Assembly: GCF_002289565.1 (NCBI RefSeq) | Contig: NZ_NTFY01000036.1 | Span: 46,512 to 110,511 of the forward strand | Length of the DNA: 64,000 nt | Reading direction: 5' to 3' | From: Rhodopirellula sp. SM50 | GTDB lineage: Bacteria > Planctomycetota > Planctomycetia > Pirellulales > Pirellulaceae | Part shown: in pieces, positions 56,001-64,000 of the stretch | How the letters are laid out: each line of letters begins with the position of its first letter | Numbering within the stretch: position 1 is the first letter of the stretch | Notes under the pieces: model-generated | Database searches by the model: none | What the model was told of the DNA's origin: nothing | Seen by the model: only the letters and a program-made list of their open reading frames with translations | Translations under genes and position numbers: made by a program

Positions 56001-56112
56001 GGGCGTCGGCCGCGATCAGCGTGCCCGCGGCACAGACCAGCACGCACAACGACAGCTGACACAGCGGGGACAACAAGCCAGCGGGAGACGAACACGTCAT
56101 CGAAAGAGTCAT
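53050..56112 (-). CDS. PSD1-type protein: planctomycete cytochrome C, DUF1549 and DUF1553 domains
   Basis: This 1020-residue protein has a signal peptide (about 1-36). The planctomycete cytochrome C domain follows, with haem-binding C67-F-T-C70-H71 ([18 protein letters not shown]) and LRMPPSDG holding the likely Met ligand. DUF1549 (about 160-370) includes [43 protein letters not shown] and [16 protein letters not shown], which carries a second CxxCH. DUF1553 (about 700-1000) includes [31 protein letters not shown] and [11 protein letters not shown]. The reaction is unknown. A haem-linked extracytoplasmic redox or degradative role is usually proposed. It is coupled to the DUF1501 gene. The ATGs at 56112 and 56100 are both possible starts. 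Confidence 0.9.
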   Translation of the reverse strand: [1020 protein letters not shown]

Positions 56113-56185
56113 GACCGGCGGGGGGAGGTGGAAGGGAAATCGTCTCCTCCAGTATAGCCGATCAGCTAGGATCGCCGATCAGCTC

Positions 56186-57334
56186 TCAGCCGTCGGCCGG
56201 CTTCCTGTCGTCCTGAAACTCGGGCAGCAGGATTTCCTGGTCGCCGAGGCCCCCCGAATCACTGTCGTCCGAATCACGGTCGTCTGGTGAATCGCTCCTG
56301 CCCGGCGAAACACGCTCGTCCGGTAAATCAGCGGTGTCCCCGGAACCTGACATGCGTCCCGCCTCGACGCCGCTTTCCGGGTCGATGAGGATTCCCGACG
56401 CCTCGCGGGCGGCCACCGCTCCGCTGAAGATTTCGTAACCGACCAGGGCGATCATGCCGGCCAGCAGCGGCAACCAGTAATAGAGCACACGGAAGATCAG
56501 CACCGACGCCAAGACGGTGTCGCCGACGGTCCCTTTGAGCAGCGTCAACAAGATGACTTCCAGCACTCCCAATCCCCCCGGGACCTGGGTCATCATCGCG
56601 ACGCCGATCGCCACCAAGTAGGCGGCCAACACTTGAGCAAACGGGACCACCGAATCACCGGGCAAGACCAGGTACAACGCGGTCGCGGAGATCAGCAAAT
56701 CGACCGCCGCCACCGACGCTTGGACGAACATCAGTCCCGGTCGTGGCGGACGAAGATGCAGTTCGCCGATCGGCCAGGGTTTTCGCCACAGAAAGCAGAC
56801 CAGCGAATAAAGGATCGCCAGTGAGATCAGCACGACGCCCAATGTCTGCGTCGCGAACGGCAGCGTCACATCCGGGGGGAGTTGGATCGGCACCCAGATC
56901 AGCACCAGCCCGCCGAGGAACCACCATCCGCTCCAGAACGTCAGCCCGACCACCGAGATCAACGCGACGATCTGGCCCGCCGGCAGTCCCCACTGAGAAT
57001 AAAACCGAAACCGAATCGGTGCGGCCGCCAGCAACGTGCCCAGGTTATTGCCGAGCGAGAATCCGGCGATCGAGACCAGGGCGATCCGTCGCAGCGGCAG
57101 CGAGCGTGCGACATAACGCAGCGCCAGAATGTCATAGGCGATCAGCAACCCGTAGTTGAGTGCGATCAAAAACGCCGCGATCACGATCTGGCTGGCGGGC
57201 ACACCGGTCAATCCACGAACGAATTCGTCCCACGTGATCTGATGGGCTTCGCGAATCAGCAACCGCACCGCCAATGCGAACAACGCAATCGCGAGCACCG
57301 GACCGGCATATTTTCGGATGCGTTTTTTAGGCAA
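56186..57334 (-). CDS. Flippase-like membrane protein (LPG synthase TM / YbhN family)
   Basis: This 382-residue protein has about eight membrane segments matching the lysylphosphatidylglycerol-synthase transmembrane (UPF0104, YbhN/AglD) family. Marks are NYGLLIAYDILALRYV, the SIAGFSLGNNLGTLLAAAPIRFRFYSQWG region, and QVPGGLGVLEVILLTLLKG, the conserved PGGLGxxE. It ends in a Ser/Asp-rich acidic tail (SPDDRDSDDSDSGG) after residue 320. Family members flip or transfer lipid-linked groups, but without the catalytic aminoacyltransferase domain the substrate is unknown. It is divergent from the dihydrolipoamide dehydrogenase gene, with a 225-base gap. Confidence 0.85.
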   Translation of the reverse strand: MPKKRIRKYAGPVLAIALFALAVRLLIREAHQITWDEFVRGLTGVPASQIVIAAFLIALNYGLLIAYDILALRYVARSLPLRRIALVSIAGFSLGNNLGTLLAAAPIRFRFYSQWGLPAGQIVALISVVGLTFWSGWWFLGGLVLIWVPIQLPPDVTLPFATQTLGVVLISLAILYSLVCFLWRKPWPIGELHLRPPRPGLMFVQASVAAVDLLISATALYLVLPGDSVVPFAQVLAAYLVAIGVAMMTQVPGGLGVLEVILLTLLKGTVGDTVLASVLIFRVLYYWLPLLAGMIALVGYEIFSGAVAAREASGILIDPESGVEAGRMSGSGDTADLPDERVSPGRSDSPDDRDSDDSDSGGLGDQEILLPEFQDDRKPADG

Positions 57335-57559
57335 GGGTCAGGAATGCCAGGAGGGGGAACGTCGCGTCGGGCCATCGCCCCGTCGCGACGGCGGCGGGCT
57401 TGGGAGAAATCAAACACGCCCGAATTGTCCCCGCCGACCGCTTCAGGACAACCCCGTGATTTACCAAGAATCCTCGGCCGCCTATGGTAGTGCACTGCAA
57501 GTTTTGGTCAGCCTCTTTTCGGCAAATCTCCGCAAGCCCCCCTTTTACAACGCAAGCTC

Positions 57560-58951
<1,392 letters not shown>

Positions 58952-59335
58952 CCGACCGCAAGCGGCTGTTCTCCACTCGCTGCTCGAGATACCGATTGTA
59001 TTACGGCAGATTTTGGCAACCGATTTAGATTCTCTCCCTCTGGGAGAGACGGCGTTTGCGCGGCAAGCAAACGCCAGAGAGGGCCGGCGCTGCAAAAGTC
59101 TTGGCGTCTTGCCCTACTGGTCTGTCGAGCGATCAATGTCATCCGCCGCTGGTCCGTCTGATTGGATCGCGGACTCAAGCCGGTGGGTTGCGACGCGACG
59201 CTGGAAGCGCCAGCCCGAGGACACCCCCCAGTGCCTCATAGAAATGAACCCACCGATGACATCAACCGATAGACGCTGCGTTACGATCAAATCCGTCACT
59301 TATCCAATTGACGTCTCCCGCGGCGACCCGGACCG
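58952..59335. other. Intergenic region with hairpins and a repeat
   Basis: These 384 bases between convergent genes carry no gene. They contain CTCTCCCTCTGGGAGAG (59034-59050), the hairpin GGCGTTTGC-GCGGCAA-GCAAACGCC (59052-59076), and a copy of a 135-base repeat at 59117-59251. Confidence 0.6.
59117..59251. repeat. Family F intergenic repeat (copy 1), MITE-like
   Basis: About 135 bases align with 63856-64000. Shared blocks are CCGTCTGATTGGATCGCGGA, GGGTTGC, ACGCTGGAAGCGCCAGCC (itself a hairpin) and AATGAACCCAC. The ends ATGTCATCCG and CGATGACAT are roughly complementary, which suggests terminal inverted repeats. No coding capacity is seen. Confidence 0.7.
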
Positions 59336-60076
59336 CTACAGCCCCACGGCGCTGATCAGATCCTTGGCCGCGAACGGCCGCGCCGCGGCGAAGGCTTCCG
59401 CGGCCGCGATGCCGGCGATCGAACCGGTCATCACCGCCGCGGCGCGAATCCGTTCGTCCATCGCGTGCTTGTGCGCGAATTGACTGTGGTAGCACTGCAT
59501 CGAGGCGATCTTCTGCTCAAGCGTCTCGCCGATGTCGACCAGGATGTGAAATGGATTTCCCGCCAACGTCATCGGCTCAATTGCCAGCCGAAAGTAGAGC
59601 TGGCGTTGGATCTGATGAACCGGCAACCCGTCAAAGTGATCCTCCCACTTGGTCAGCCGACTGTAAAAGACGGCGGCATCGGTGATCAGCATCGTTTGGA
59701 AATGATCCGGCGATGCCATCGGCGTCTTGTCACCAAAGCCGATCACGATGCGAGGCCGATAGCGACGAAAGACTTTCGCCAATGCGACCCGATGCTCGAA
59801 GCAATCCAACAGACGACGATTGGGAAGGTCCAGTTGAATCCGCACGACCGCGCCGAGCACCTTTGCTGCCGCGTCGGCTTCCTTCATCCGCGCCTCCGGA
59901 CCGTCGCTGTAAGGCGTCGGCTCTCCATCGGTCAGATCGACGATCCCGATCCGATGCCCCGCCGCGGCAAGCTTGGCCAGCGTCCCACCACACGCGACTT
60001 CGACGTCGTCGGGATGCGATCCGACGGCGATCACATCCAACGGTTCGGGGCTGTTGCCGGTCTGCGGTACGTTCAT
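59336..60076 (-). CDS. PIG-L/LmbE-family deacetylase, BshB-like
   Basis: This 246-residue protein has the zinc motif VGSHPDDVEVACGGTLA (His21, Asp24) and the third His region MASPDHFQTM, with the family's VDLTDGEPTPYSD segment. Such enzymes deacetylate N-acetylglucosaminyl compounds, for example in bacillithiol, mycothiol or GPI synthesis. The length and motifs are closest to BshB1. The ATG at 60076 follows the stop of the ATP-grasp gene by two bases, so the two are co-translated. That places it in the C1/H4MPT cluster, where it may act on a cofactor precursor. Bacillithiol synthesis is the alternative. No bshA or bshC is in the window. Confidence 0.85.
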   Translation of the reverse strand: MNVPQTGNSPEPLDVIAVGSHPDDVEVACGGTLAKLAAAGHRIGIVDLTDGEPTPYSDGPEARMKEADAAAKVLGAVVRIQLDLPNRRLLDCFEHRVALAKVFRRYRPRIVIGFGDKTPMASPDHFQTMLITDAAVFYSRLTKWEDHFDGLPVHQIQRQLYFRLAIEPMTLAGNPFHILVDIGETLEQKIASMQCYHSQFAHKHAMDERIRAAAVMTGSIAGIAAAEAFAAARPFAAKDLISAVGL

Positions 60077-60078
60077 GA

Positions 60079-61251
60079 TCAAACCATAACGCGAAACGCT
60101 TGTTGAAGCGACATGCGTTCCAGGGGTGCGATCAAGGTCGCCAACGGCTCGTGACGCCGGACATCGGTCGGCCGGCGGGGAACGTCTTTCCAAACCCAGC
60201 GGTCATCGCTCGGCGGCCCGTCAAAGTCGGTGGCAACCACACGGCGATCGGTCCGCGCAAACAGCACGCGTTTGATAAACGCGCGATCCGACGGAAAAAC
60301 ACCACCGCGATCCAACGCGATCTGTTCCACACGACGAATCCAATCCGCCGATTCATCAAACATCGAACACGGCTCATTCAACGTCGCGCCCCACGCCCGC
60401 TCGACCAGTTCCATCGAAGCACTCCAACGCGGATTGACCTCCAACAGCGTGACCGTGTCGTGTTGCAGCACCACGTCGATGTTGAACGGACCGACGAGCG
60501 GCGAGAGGCAACAGACGGCGTCGCCGAGTCGATCGAGCGAATGGACCGATGCGACGCTCAAGGGGATCGGACCGAGCGCCCCGGCGAACACGAACGGATG
60601 CGGCCCGATTCGTTTTTTCAATAGCCGGCACACGCCCAGCAGCATCGCCCGGTCTCCCAAGCCGAAAAAGCTTGCCCCGCAGAGGCGGCCGCGAACCGGC
60701 CGCTGCAAGATCGCGCCGGCGGGAATCTCTCCCACGCCCTCGCTGTAGGACACGCCCAGACCACCAGAACTGCCGCGACGCTTGACCAGCCAACCCGGGG
60801 AGGCCGCGCCCGCAGAGCGGGTTTCCGGGAACCGCACGGCCGCGTGGGCGGCCAAGTCACTCAAAAACTCGGGGCGGTCACAGCTCAGAAACTGCTCGGG
60901 GGAGGCGCCCCAAAACGGCAGCCGAGTCGGACCGATCCAGCGGTAACCGCTCTGAAGCCCGCCCACGATCGCAATCGGTGCCCGTTTGGGGACGATACGA
61001 TCAAGCGGCCGCGATTCCGCGGAATCTAGGAAATCGTCCAGTCCATACCAGCGTCGGGCTGCCGCCAGCGTCTCGCGGTCGCCGTAGTGATCGACGGCGA
61101 TCGGCGAAAAACCGGCGATTCGTGCCGATTCCGCCGCTGCCCGGACCGAAGCGCCGACCAGCACGACGGGACCACGCCGGGATCGATCGAAATCAGCGGG
61201 TCGGGGCGTCTGGGAAATTTGAATTTGACCGGGTGTTTGCATCGGCGTCAT
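60079..61251 (-). CDS. ATP-grasp protein of the H4MPT/C1 gene cluster
   Basis: This 390-residue protein has a Rossmann-like N-terminal lobe (VVLVGASVRAAAESARIAGF) and an ATP-grasp core: WLVKRRGSSGGLGVSY (glycine-rich loop), ILQRPVRGRLCGASFFGLGDRA, and FNIDVVLQHDTVTLLEVNPRWS, whose E-x-N-P-R holds the Mg ligands. It resembles COG2232, an ATP-dependent carboligase group that recurs beside methanopterin-pathway genes in methylotrophs and planctomycetes. It may add an amino acid or carboxylate to the pterin cofactor, but this is inference. The ATG at 61251 is divergent from fae with a 137-base gap. The PIG-L gene follows after two bases. Confidence 0.82.
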   Translation of the reverse strand: MTPMQTPGQIQISQTPRPADFDRSRRGPVVLVGASVRAAAESARIAGFSPIAVDHYGDRETLAAARRWYGLDDFLDSAESRPLDRIVPKRAPIAIVGGLQSGYRWIGPTRLPFWGASPEQFLSCDRPEFLSDLAAHAAVRFPETRSAGAASPGWLVKRRGSSGGLGVSYSEGVGEIPAGAILQRPVRGRLCGASFFGLGDRAMLLGVCRLLKKRIGPHPFVFAGALGPIPLSVASVHSLDRLGDAVCCLSPLVGPFNIDVVLQHDTVTLLEVNPRWSASMELVERAWGATLNEPCSMFDESADWIRRVEQIALDRGGVFPSDRAFIKRVLFARTDRRVVATDFDGPPSDDRWVWKDVPRRPTDVRRHEPLATLIAPLERMSLQQAFRVMV

Positions 61252-61388
61252 GGTTTGTTAGCTTTTCCCCGACTCCAGACCCACCCCAGGCGCTCAGCGG
61301 TCCGATTGCCGGAGCGTCATGCGGGGCAACGGACATGTGTTTCCCCACCGGTCTTCGAACCAAACTTTCTTTTGAACAGGTCACTGAA

Positions 61389-61889
61389 ATGAAGTTTTAC
61401 ATTGGTGAGGCCCTGGTGGGCGATGGCAACGAAGTCGCACACATCGATTTGATGATCGGCAGCAAAGACGGTCCGGTCGGCACCGCATTTGCCAACGCCC
61501 TGTCCACGCAAAGCGAAGGCCACACGAACTTGTTGGCCGTTCTGGCTCCCAACGTGGCCGTCAAACCGTCGACCGTGATGATCACCAAGGTCACCTTGAA
61601 AGGTTTCAAGCAGGTCGTGCAAATGTTCGGCCCTGCCCAAGCCGCCGTCGCCAAAGCCGTCGCCGATTCGGTCGCCGAAGGCGTCATCCCCGCCGATCAA
61701 GCCGAAGACTTGGTCTGTGTCTGCGGTGTGTTCATTCACCCCGAAGCCGACGACGACGAAAAAATCTACAACTACAACTACGAAGCGGTCAAGCAATCCC
61801 TGGCCAACGCGATGGGCGGCAAACCTTCGGCCCAAGAAATGATCGCGCAAAAGGATTCCGCGGCGCACCCGTTCAAGGGCGACTTCTAA
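61389..61889 (+). CDS. fae: Formaldehyde-activating enzyme
   Basis: This 166-residue protein is a full-length Fae. The N-terminus reads MKFYIGEALVGDGNEVAHID, with His18 at the position of the catalytic His, followed by LMIGSKDGPVGTAFANAL and a C-terminal NYNYEAVKQSLANAM. Fae condenses formaldehyde with tetrahydromethanopterin to methylene-H4MPT in the cytosol, the entry step of H4MPT-linked formaldehyde oxidation or detoxification. Starting at ATG 61389 gives the standard length. The longer frame from 60978 adds nonconserved residues overlapping the divergent ATP-grasp gene. A methylene-H4MPT dehydrogenase gene lies 252 bases downstream, consistent with consecutive steps. Confidence 0.95.
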   Translation: MKFYIGEALVGDGNEVAHIDLMIGSKDGPVGTAFANALSTQSEGHTNLLAVLAPNVAVKPSTVMITKVTLKGFKQVVQMFGPAQAAVAKAVADSVAEGVIPADQAEDLVCVCGVFIHPEADDDEKIYNYNYEAVKQSLANAMGGKPSAQEMIAQKDSAAHPFKGDF

Positions 61890-61919
61890 TCGCCACGCGA
61901 AACTGGCGATTCGCCCGTT

Positions 61920-61966
61920 CGACCTCCCCTCGCTTTGCTCGACCCTCCTGACAGGAGGGTGACTTC
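61920..61966. repeat. Short hairpin repeat, family C (copy 2), possible fae terminator
   Basis: CGACCTCCCCTCGCTTTGCTCG is followed by ACCCTCCT-GAC-AGGAGGGT and GACTTC. It matches 24291-24338. Placed 30 bases after the fae stop, it could slow or end transcription, although only a weak T-rich stretch (TTCTTTATC) follows. Confidence 0.6.
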
Positions 61967-62141
61967 TTTATCGCTGATCCAGAACATCGCCTGCTGATCA
62001 GGCGGTGTTCGTTTCGCTCGACCGCCGGCAAAGGGCTGCCATCCCATCCGGGGGCCATCCCGTAAGGTCTTGTACGGTCGACCCCTGATTGGTCGATTAA
62101 CGCGACCTCGCAAACCCGCACCCCCAACCTCCGGGCAACGC

Positions 62142-63029
62142 ATGACGAAACGCATTCTGTTTCAGTTCGATTGTGATCCCCAGGCCAGCTCGTTTGATGC
62201 CGTCGTTGCCGTCGATTCCGGCGTCGACCATCTGGTCCCCTACGCGGGCGTCCAAGCGACATCGATCGAACCGCTCGTCCACGGCGCGATGTTCACCCGC
62301 GGCGGCGACGATCTCAAAAACACCGCCATCTTTCTCGGTGGCAGCGATGTCACGCTCGCCGAAACGCTGCTCCAATGCGTGACGGATGCATTTTTCGGAC
62401 CTGTTCGCATCTCGGTGATGATGGACGCCAATGGTTGCAACACGACCGCCGCGGCCGCCGTCGTCGCCGCCGCACGACACCTGGAACTCGCCGGATCGCA
62501 TGCCGTCGTCCTCGGTGGGACCGGACCGGTCGGCCAACGTGTCGCACGCTTGCTGGCCAGCGACGGCGCATCGGTCACGCTGACCAGCCGATCCTTGGCT
62601 CGCGCGCAAGACGCTTGCGACCGAGTCGCCCATGACGCCGGCGAGAACATTGCGGATCGATTGTCGGCCGCCGAATCGGGGTCTCCCGATCAAGTCGGCA
62701 GCATCCTTGCCCCCGCCAACATCGTGATCGCCTGTGGCGCCGCCGGCATCCAGCTGGCCGGAAAATCTGATCTGATCGCGGCGAAAGACTTGGCGGTCGC
62801 CATCGACCTCAACGCCGTGCCCCCGGCCGGCCTGGGTGGCATTGCGGTGATGGACAAAGCCAAACCGATCAGCGAAGACTCCGACGCGGTCGGCTATGGC
62901 GCGATCGGCGTCGGCGGATTGAAGATGAAGACGCACCGCGCGGCGATTCAATCGCTGTTCGAATCGAACGACAAAGTGCTCAACGCCGACGAAATCTACG
63001 CGCTCGCCAAAGCCGTCGAAAAGTCGTAG
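62142..63029 (+). CDS. NAD(P)-dependent methylene-tetrahydromethanopterin dehydrogenase (MtdB/MtdC type)
   Basis: This 295-residue protein has an N-terminal catalytic domain (QFDCDPQASSFDAVVAVDSG, then GGDDLKNTAIFLGGSDV) and a Rossmann domain with VVLGGTGPVGQRVARLLAS (about 120-138). SVMMDANGCNTTAAAAV is characteristic of the family. It oxidises methylene-H4MPT to methenyl-H4MPT with NAD(P), the step after Fae. Planctomycetes are known to carry MtdB-related and MtdC enzymes, and I cannot separate them by eye. The ATG at 62142 begins MTKRILFQF. An upstream ATG at 62070 adds an Arg/Pro-rich stretch unlike the family. Confidence 0.88.
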   Translation: MTKRILFQFDCDPQASSFDAVVAVDSGVDHLVPYAGVQATSIEPLVHGAMFTRGGDDLKNTAIFLGGSDVTLAETLLQCVTDAFFGPVRISVMMDANGCNTTAAAAVVAAARHLELAGSHAVVLGGTGPVGQRVARLLASDGASVTLTSRSLARAQDACDRVAHDAGENIADRLSAAESGSPDQVGSILAPANIVIACGAAGIQLAGKSDLIAAKDLAVAIDLNAVPPAGLGGIAVMDKAKPISEDSDAVGYGAIGVGGLKMKTHRAAIQSLFESNDKVLNADEIYALAKAVEKS

Positions 63030-63036
63030 CGCTACC

Positions 63037-63153
63037 GTGGCGTAAGCTTCCAGCTTGCGTTTCACGGGATTACACGAATGAAGCTTGCGCTTCATGGGAT
63101 TACGCAAATGAAGCTTCCGCTTCATGGGATCGCAAGCTGGAAGCTTACGCCAC
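63037..63153. repeat. Inverted-repeat element, family D relative
   Basis: The arms GTGGCGTAAGCTTCCAGCTTGCG (63037-63059) and its exact complement (63131-63153) are 23 bases each. Between them lie two imperfect direct copies of TGAAGCTTSCGCTTCATGGGAT. The arm matches the 33-base unit at 43027-43122. The element ends 22 bases before the rdgB start. Confidence 0.85.
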
Positions 63154-63174
63154 TTTTTGCCACACGCTCGCCCC

Positions 63175-63780
63175 ATGTTTGATCTCGTCCTCGGTACCAA
63201 CAACGCCAAAAAACTGATCGAGTTGCGGCTGATGCTGCCGGCGGAGCACTACAGTTTGCATTCGCTCGCTGAGATACCCGATTCGATCGACGTCGAAGAA
63301 ACCGGCGAGACGTTTTCCGAGAACGCAGTTCTCAAAGCGACCGAGCAGGCCAAACATCTTGGCCGCTGGGTGCTCGCCGAAGACAGCGGTCTGGCCGTCG
63401 ACGCGCTCGGCGGTGCCCCCGGCGTCTACTCGGCCAGGTACGCTGGACGACACGGTGACGACGAAGCCAACAACGCAAAGCTGCTGAGCGAATTGGCGGA
63501 CGTCCCGATGGAAAAACGGACCGCACGCTACCACTGTGAAGTCTGTTTGTCCGACCCCGACGGCAACGTGCGAATCACCACCGGCGGCGTCTGTGGCGGA
63601 GTGATCCGGACCGAACCGTCCGGAAGCGGCGGCTTCGGCTACGACCCGCTGTTCGAAATCCGTGAGTACCACAAGACGTTCGCCGAACTGGACCTGACCG
63701 TCAAACGGGCACTCAGTCATCGCTCCCGCGCACTACGTGAACTGCTGCCGAAACTCCGTCGCCTGATCAGCCAACAATAG
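63175..63780 (+). CDS. rdgB: XTP/dITP pyrophosphatase RdgB/HAM1
   Basis: This 201-residue protein carries the Ham1/RdgB motifs LVLGTNNAKKLIEL (4-17), EETGETFSENAVLKA, LAEDSGLAVDALGGAPGVYSARYAG, GFGYDPLFEI and the C-terminal ALSHRSRALREL. It hydrolyses noncanonical purine triphosphates (dITP, XTP) to monophosphates, protecting DNA and RNA in the cytosol. The ATG at 63175 begins MFDLVLGTN, the usual N-terminus. An in-frame ATG at 63124 would translate the intergenic repeat. Length is normal for the family, and all substrate-pocket motifs look intact. Confidence 0.93.
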   Translation: MFDLVLGTNNAKKLIELRLMLPAEHYSLHSLAEIPDSIDVEETGETFSENAVLKATEQAKHLGRWVLAEDSGLAVDALGGAPGVYSARYAGRHGDDEANNAKLLSELADVPMEKRTARYHCEVCLSDPDGNVRITTGGVCGGVIRTEPSGSGGFGYDPLFEIREYHKTFAELDLTVKRALSHRSRALRELLPKLRRLISQQ

Positions 63781-63855
63781 CGCCAACGCCTCCGCACGCG
63801 GTGCTCTTGGTCTTGATGGACTGCTAGCAATCCGTGTCACCTTGGTTTTCGGGTA

Positions 63856-64000
63856 GTGGACCGTCTAGCGGTTAACGTCATGCGCCGGTCATCCGTCTGA
63901 TTGGATCGCGGAGTCAAACCGGCGGGTTGCAGTGCAACGCTGGAAGCGCCAGCCTGAAGACAGCCCCGAGTACCCGATTTAAATGAACCCACGGATGGCA
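63856..64000. repeat. Family F intergenic repeat (copy 2), MITE-like, cut by window end
   Basis: Aligns with 59117-59251 over its whole length: CCGTCTGATTGGATCGCGGA, CGGGTTGCA, ACGCTGGAAGCGCCAGCC and AAATGAACCCAC all recur. The ends are CGTCATGCG and CGGATGGCA. The copies differ at many positions, so the duplication is old or the element is structurally constrained. Confidence 0.7.

Overview
The window reads as a planctomycete chromosome, most likely a marine Pirellulaceae member (Rhodopirellula and relatives). The lineage evidence is the density of type I sulfatases, the DUF1553/DUF1501 pair, a PVC-type cytochrome fusion, a cysteine-rich secreted protein, many start codons without a Shine-Dalgarno sequence, and tetrahydromethanopterin-linked C1 genes. 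No rRNA, tRNA, CRISPR array, transposase or integrase was recognised.

Region 1 (1-24 kb) is a polysaccharide-degradation locus. After the tail of a mannitol-dehydrogenase-family gene and a small membrane protein, twelve intact genes lie on the minus strand from 20.7 down to 1.3 kb. In transcription order they are: sulfatase, DUF2961/GH172 enzyme, sulfatase with C-terminal extension, GH28 enzyme, FucP-type sugar/H+ symporter, esterase, parallel beta-helix (GH141-like) protein, three sulfatases, a GH117/GH43-like beta-propeller enzyme and a DUF6786 protein. Two more sulfatases run divergently on the plus strand. Together they suggest desulfation, glycosidic cleavage, deacylation and uptake of a deoxy-sugar from a sulfated, probably algal, polysaccharide. 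The substrate itself is inferred. The 3' end of a further, deleted sulfatase survives at 6606-6734.

Region 2 (24-38 kb) starts with intergenic repeats. It then has a GH2 enzyme, a 1514-residue secreted fusion (isomerase-like barrel, LamG-like domain, haem c, propeller, azurin-like copper domain), a sulfatase-GH43 fusion, and a creatininase / MFS transporter / Tat-exported protein operon.

Region 3 (38-57 kb) is mostly regulatory and housekeeping: a GlnD homologue whose HD motifs are not visible, an HDOD-GGDEF protein, a fused 5-oxoprolinase, an overlapping membrane protein / 63-aa protein / TrkA operon, a lipoprotein, a Cys-Pro-rich repeat protein with a strong terminator, the DUF1501-DUF1553 pair and a flippase-like membrane protein.

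Region 4 (57-64 kb) carries dihydrolipoamide dehydrogenase, a PIG-L/BshB-like deacetylase, an ATP-grasp protein, formaldehyde-activating enzyme, methylene-H4MPT dehydrogenase and RdgB. Several families of short palindromic repeats sit between genes throughout, and two of them supply the stop codon of the neighbouring gene.
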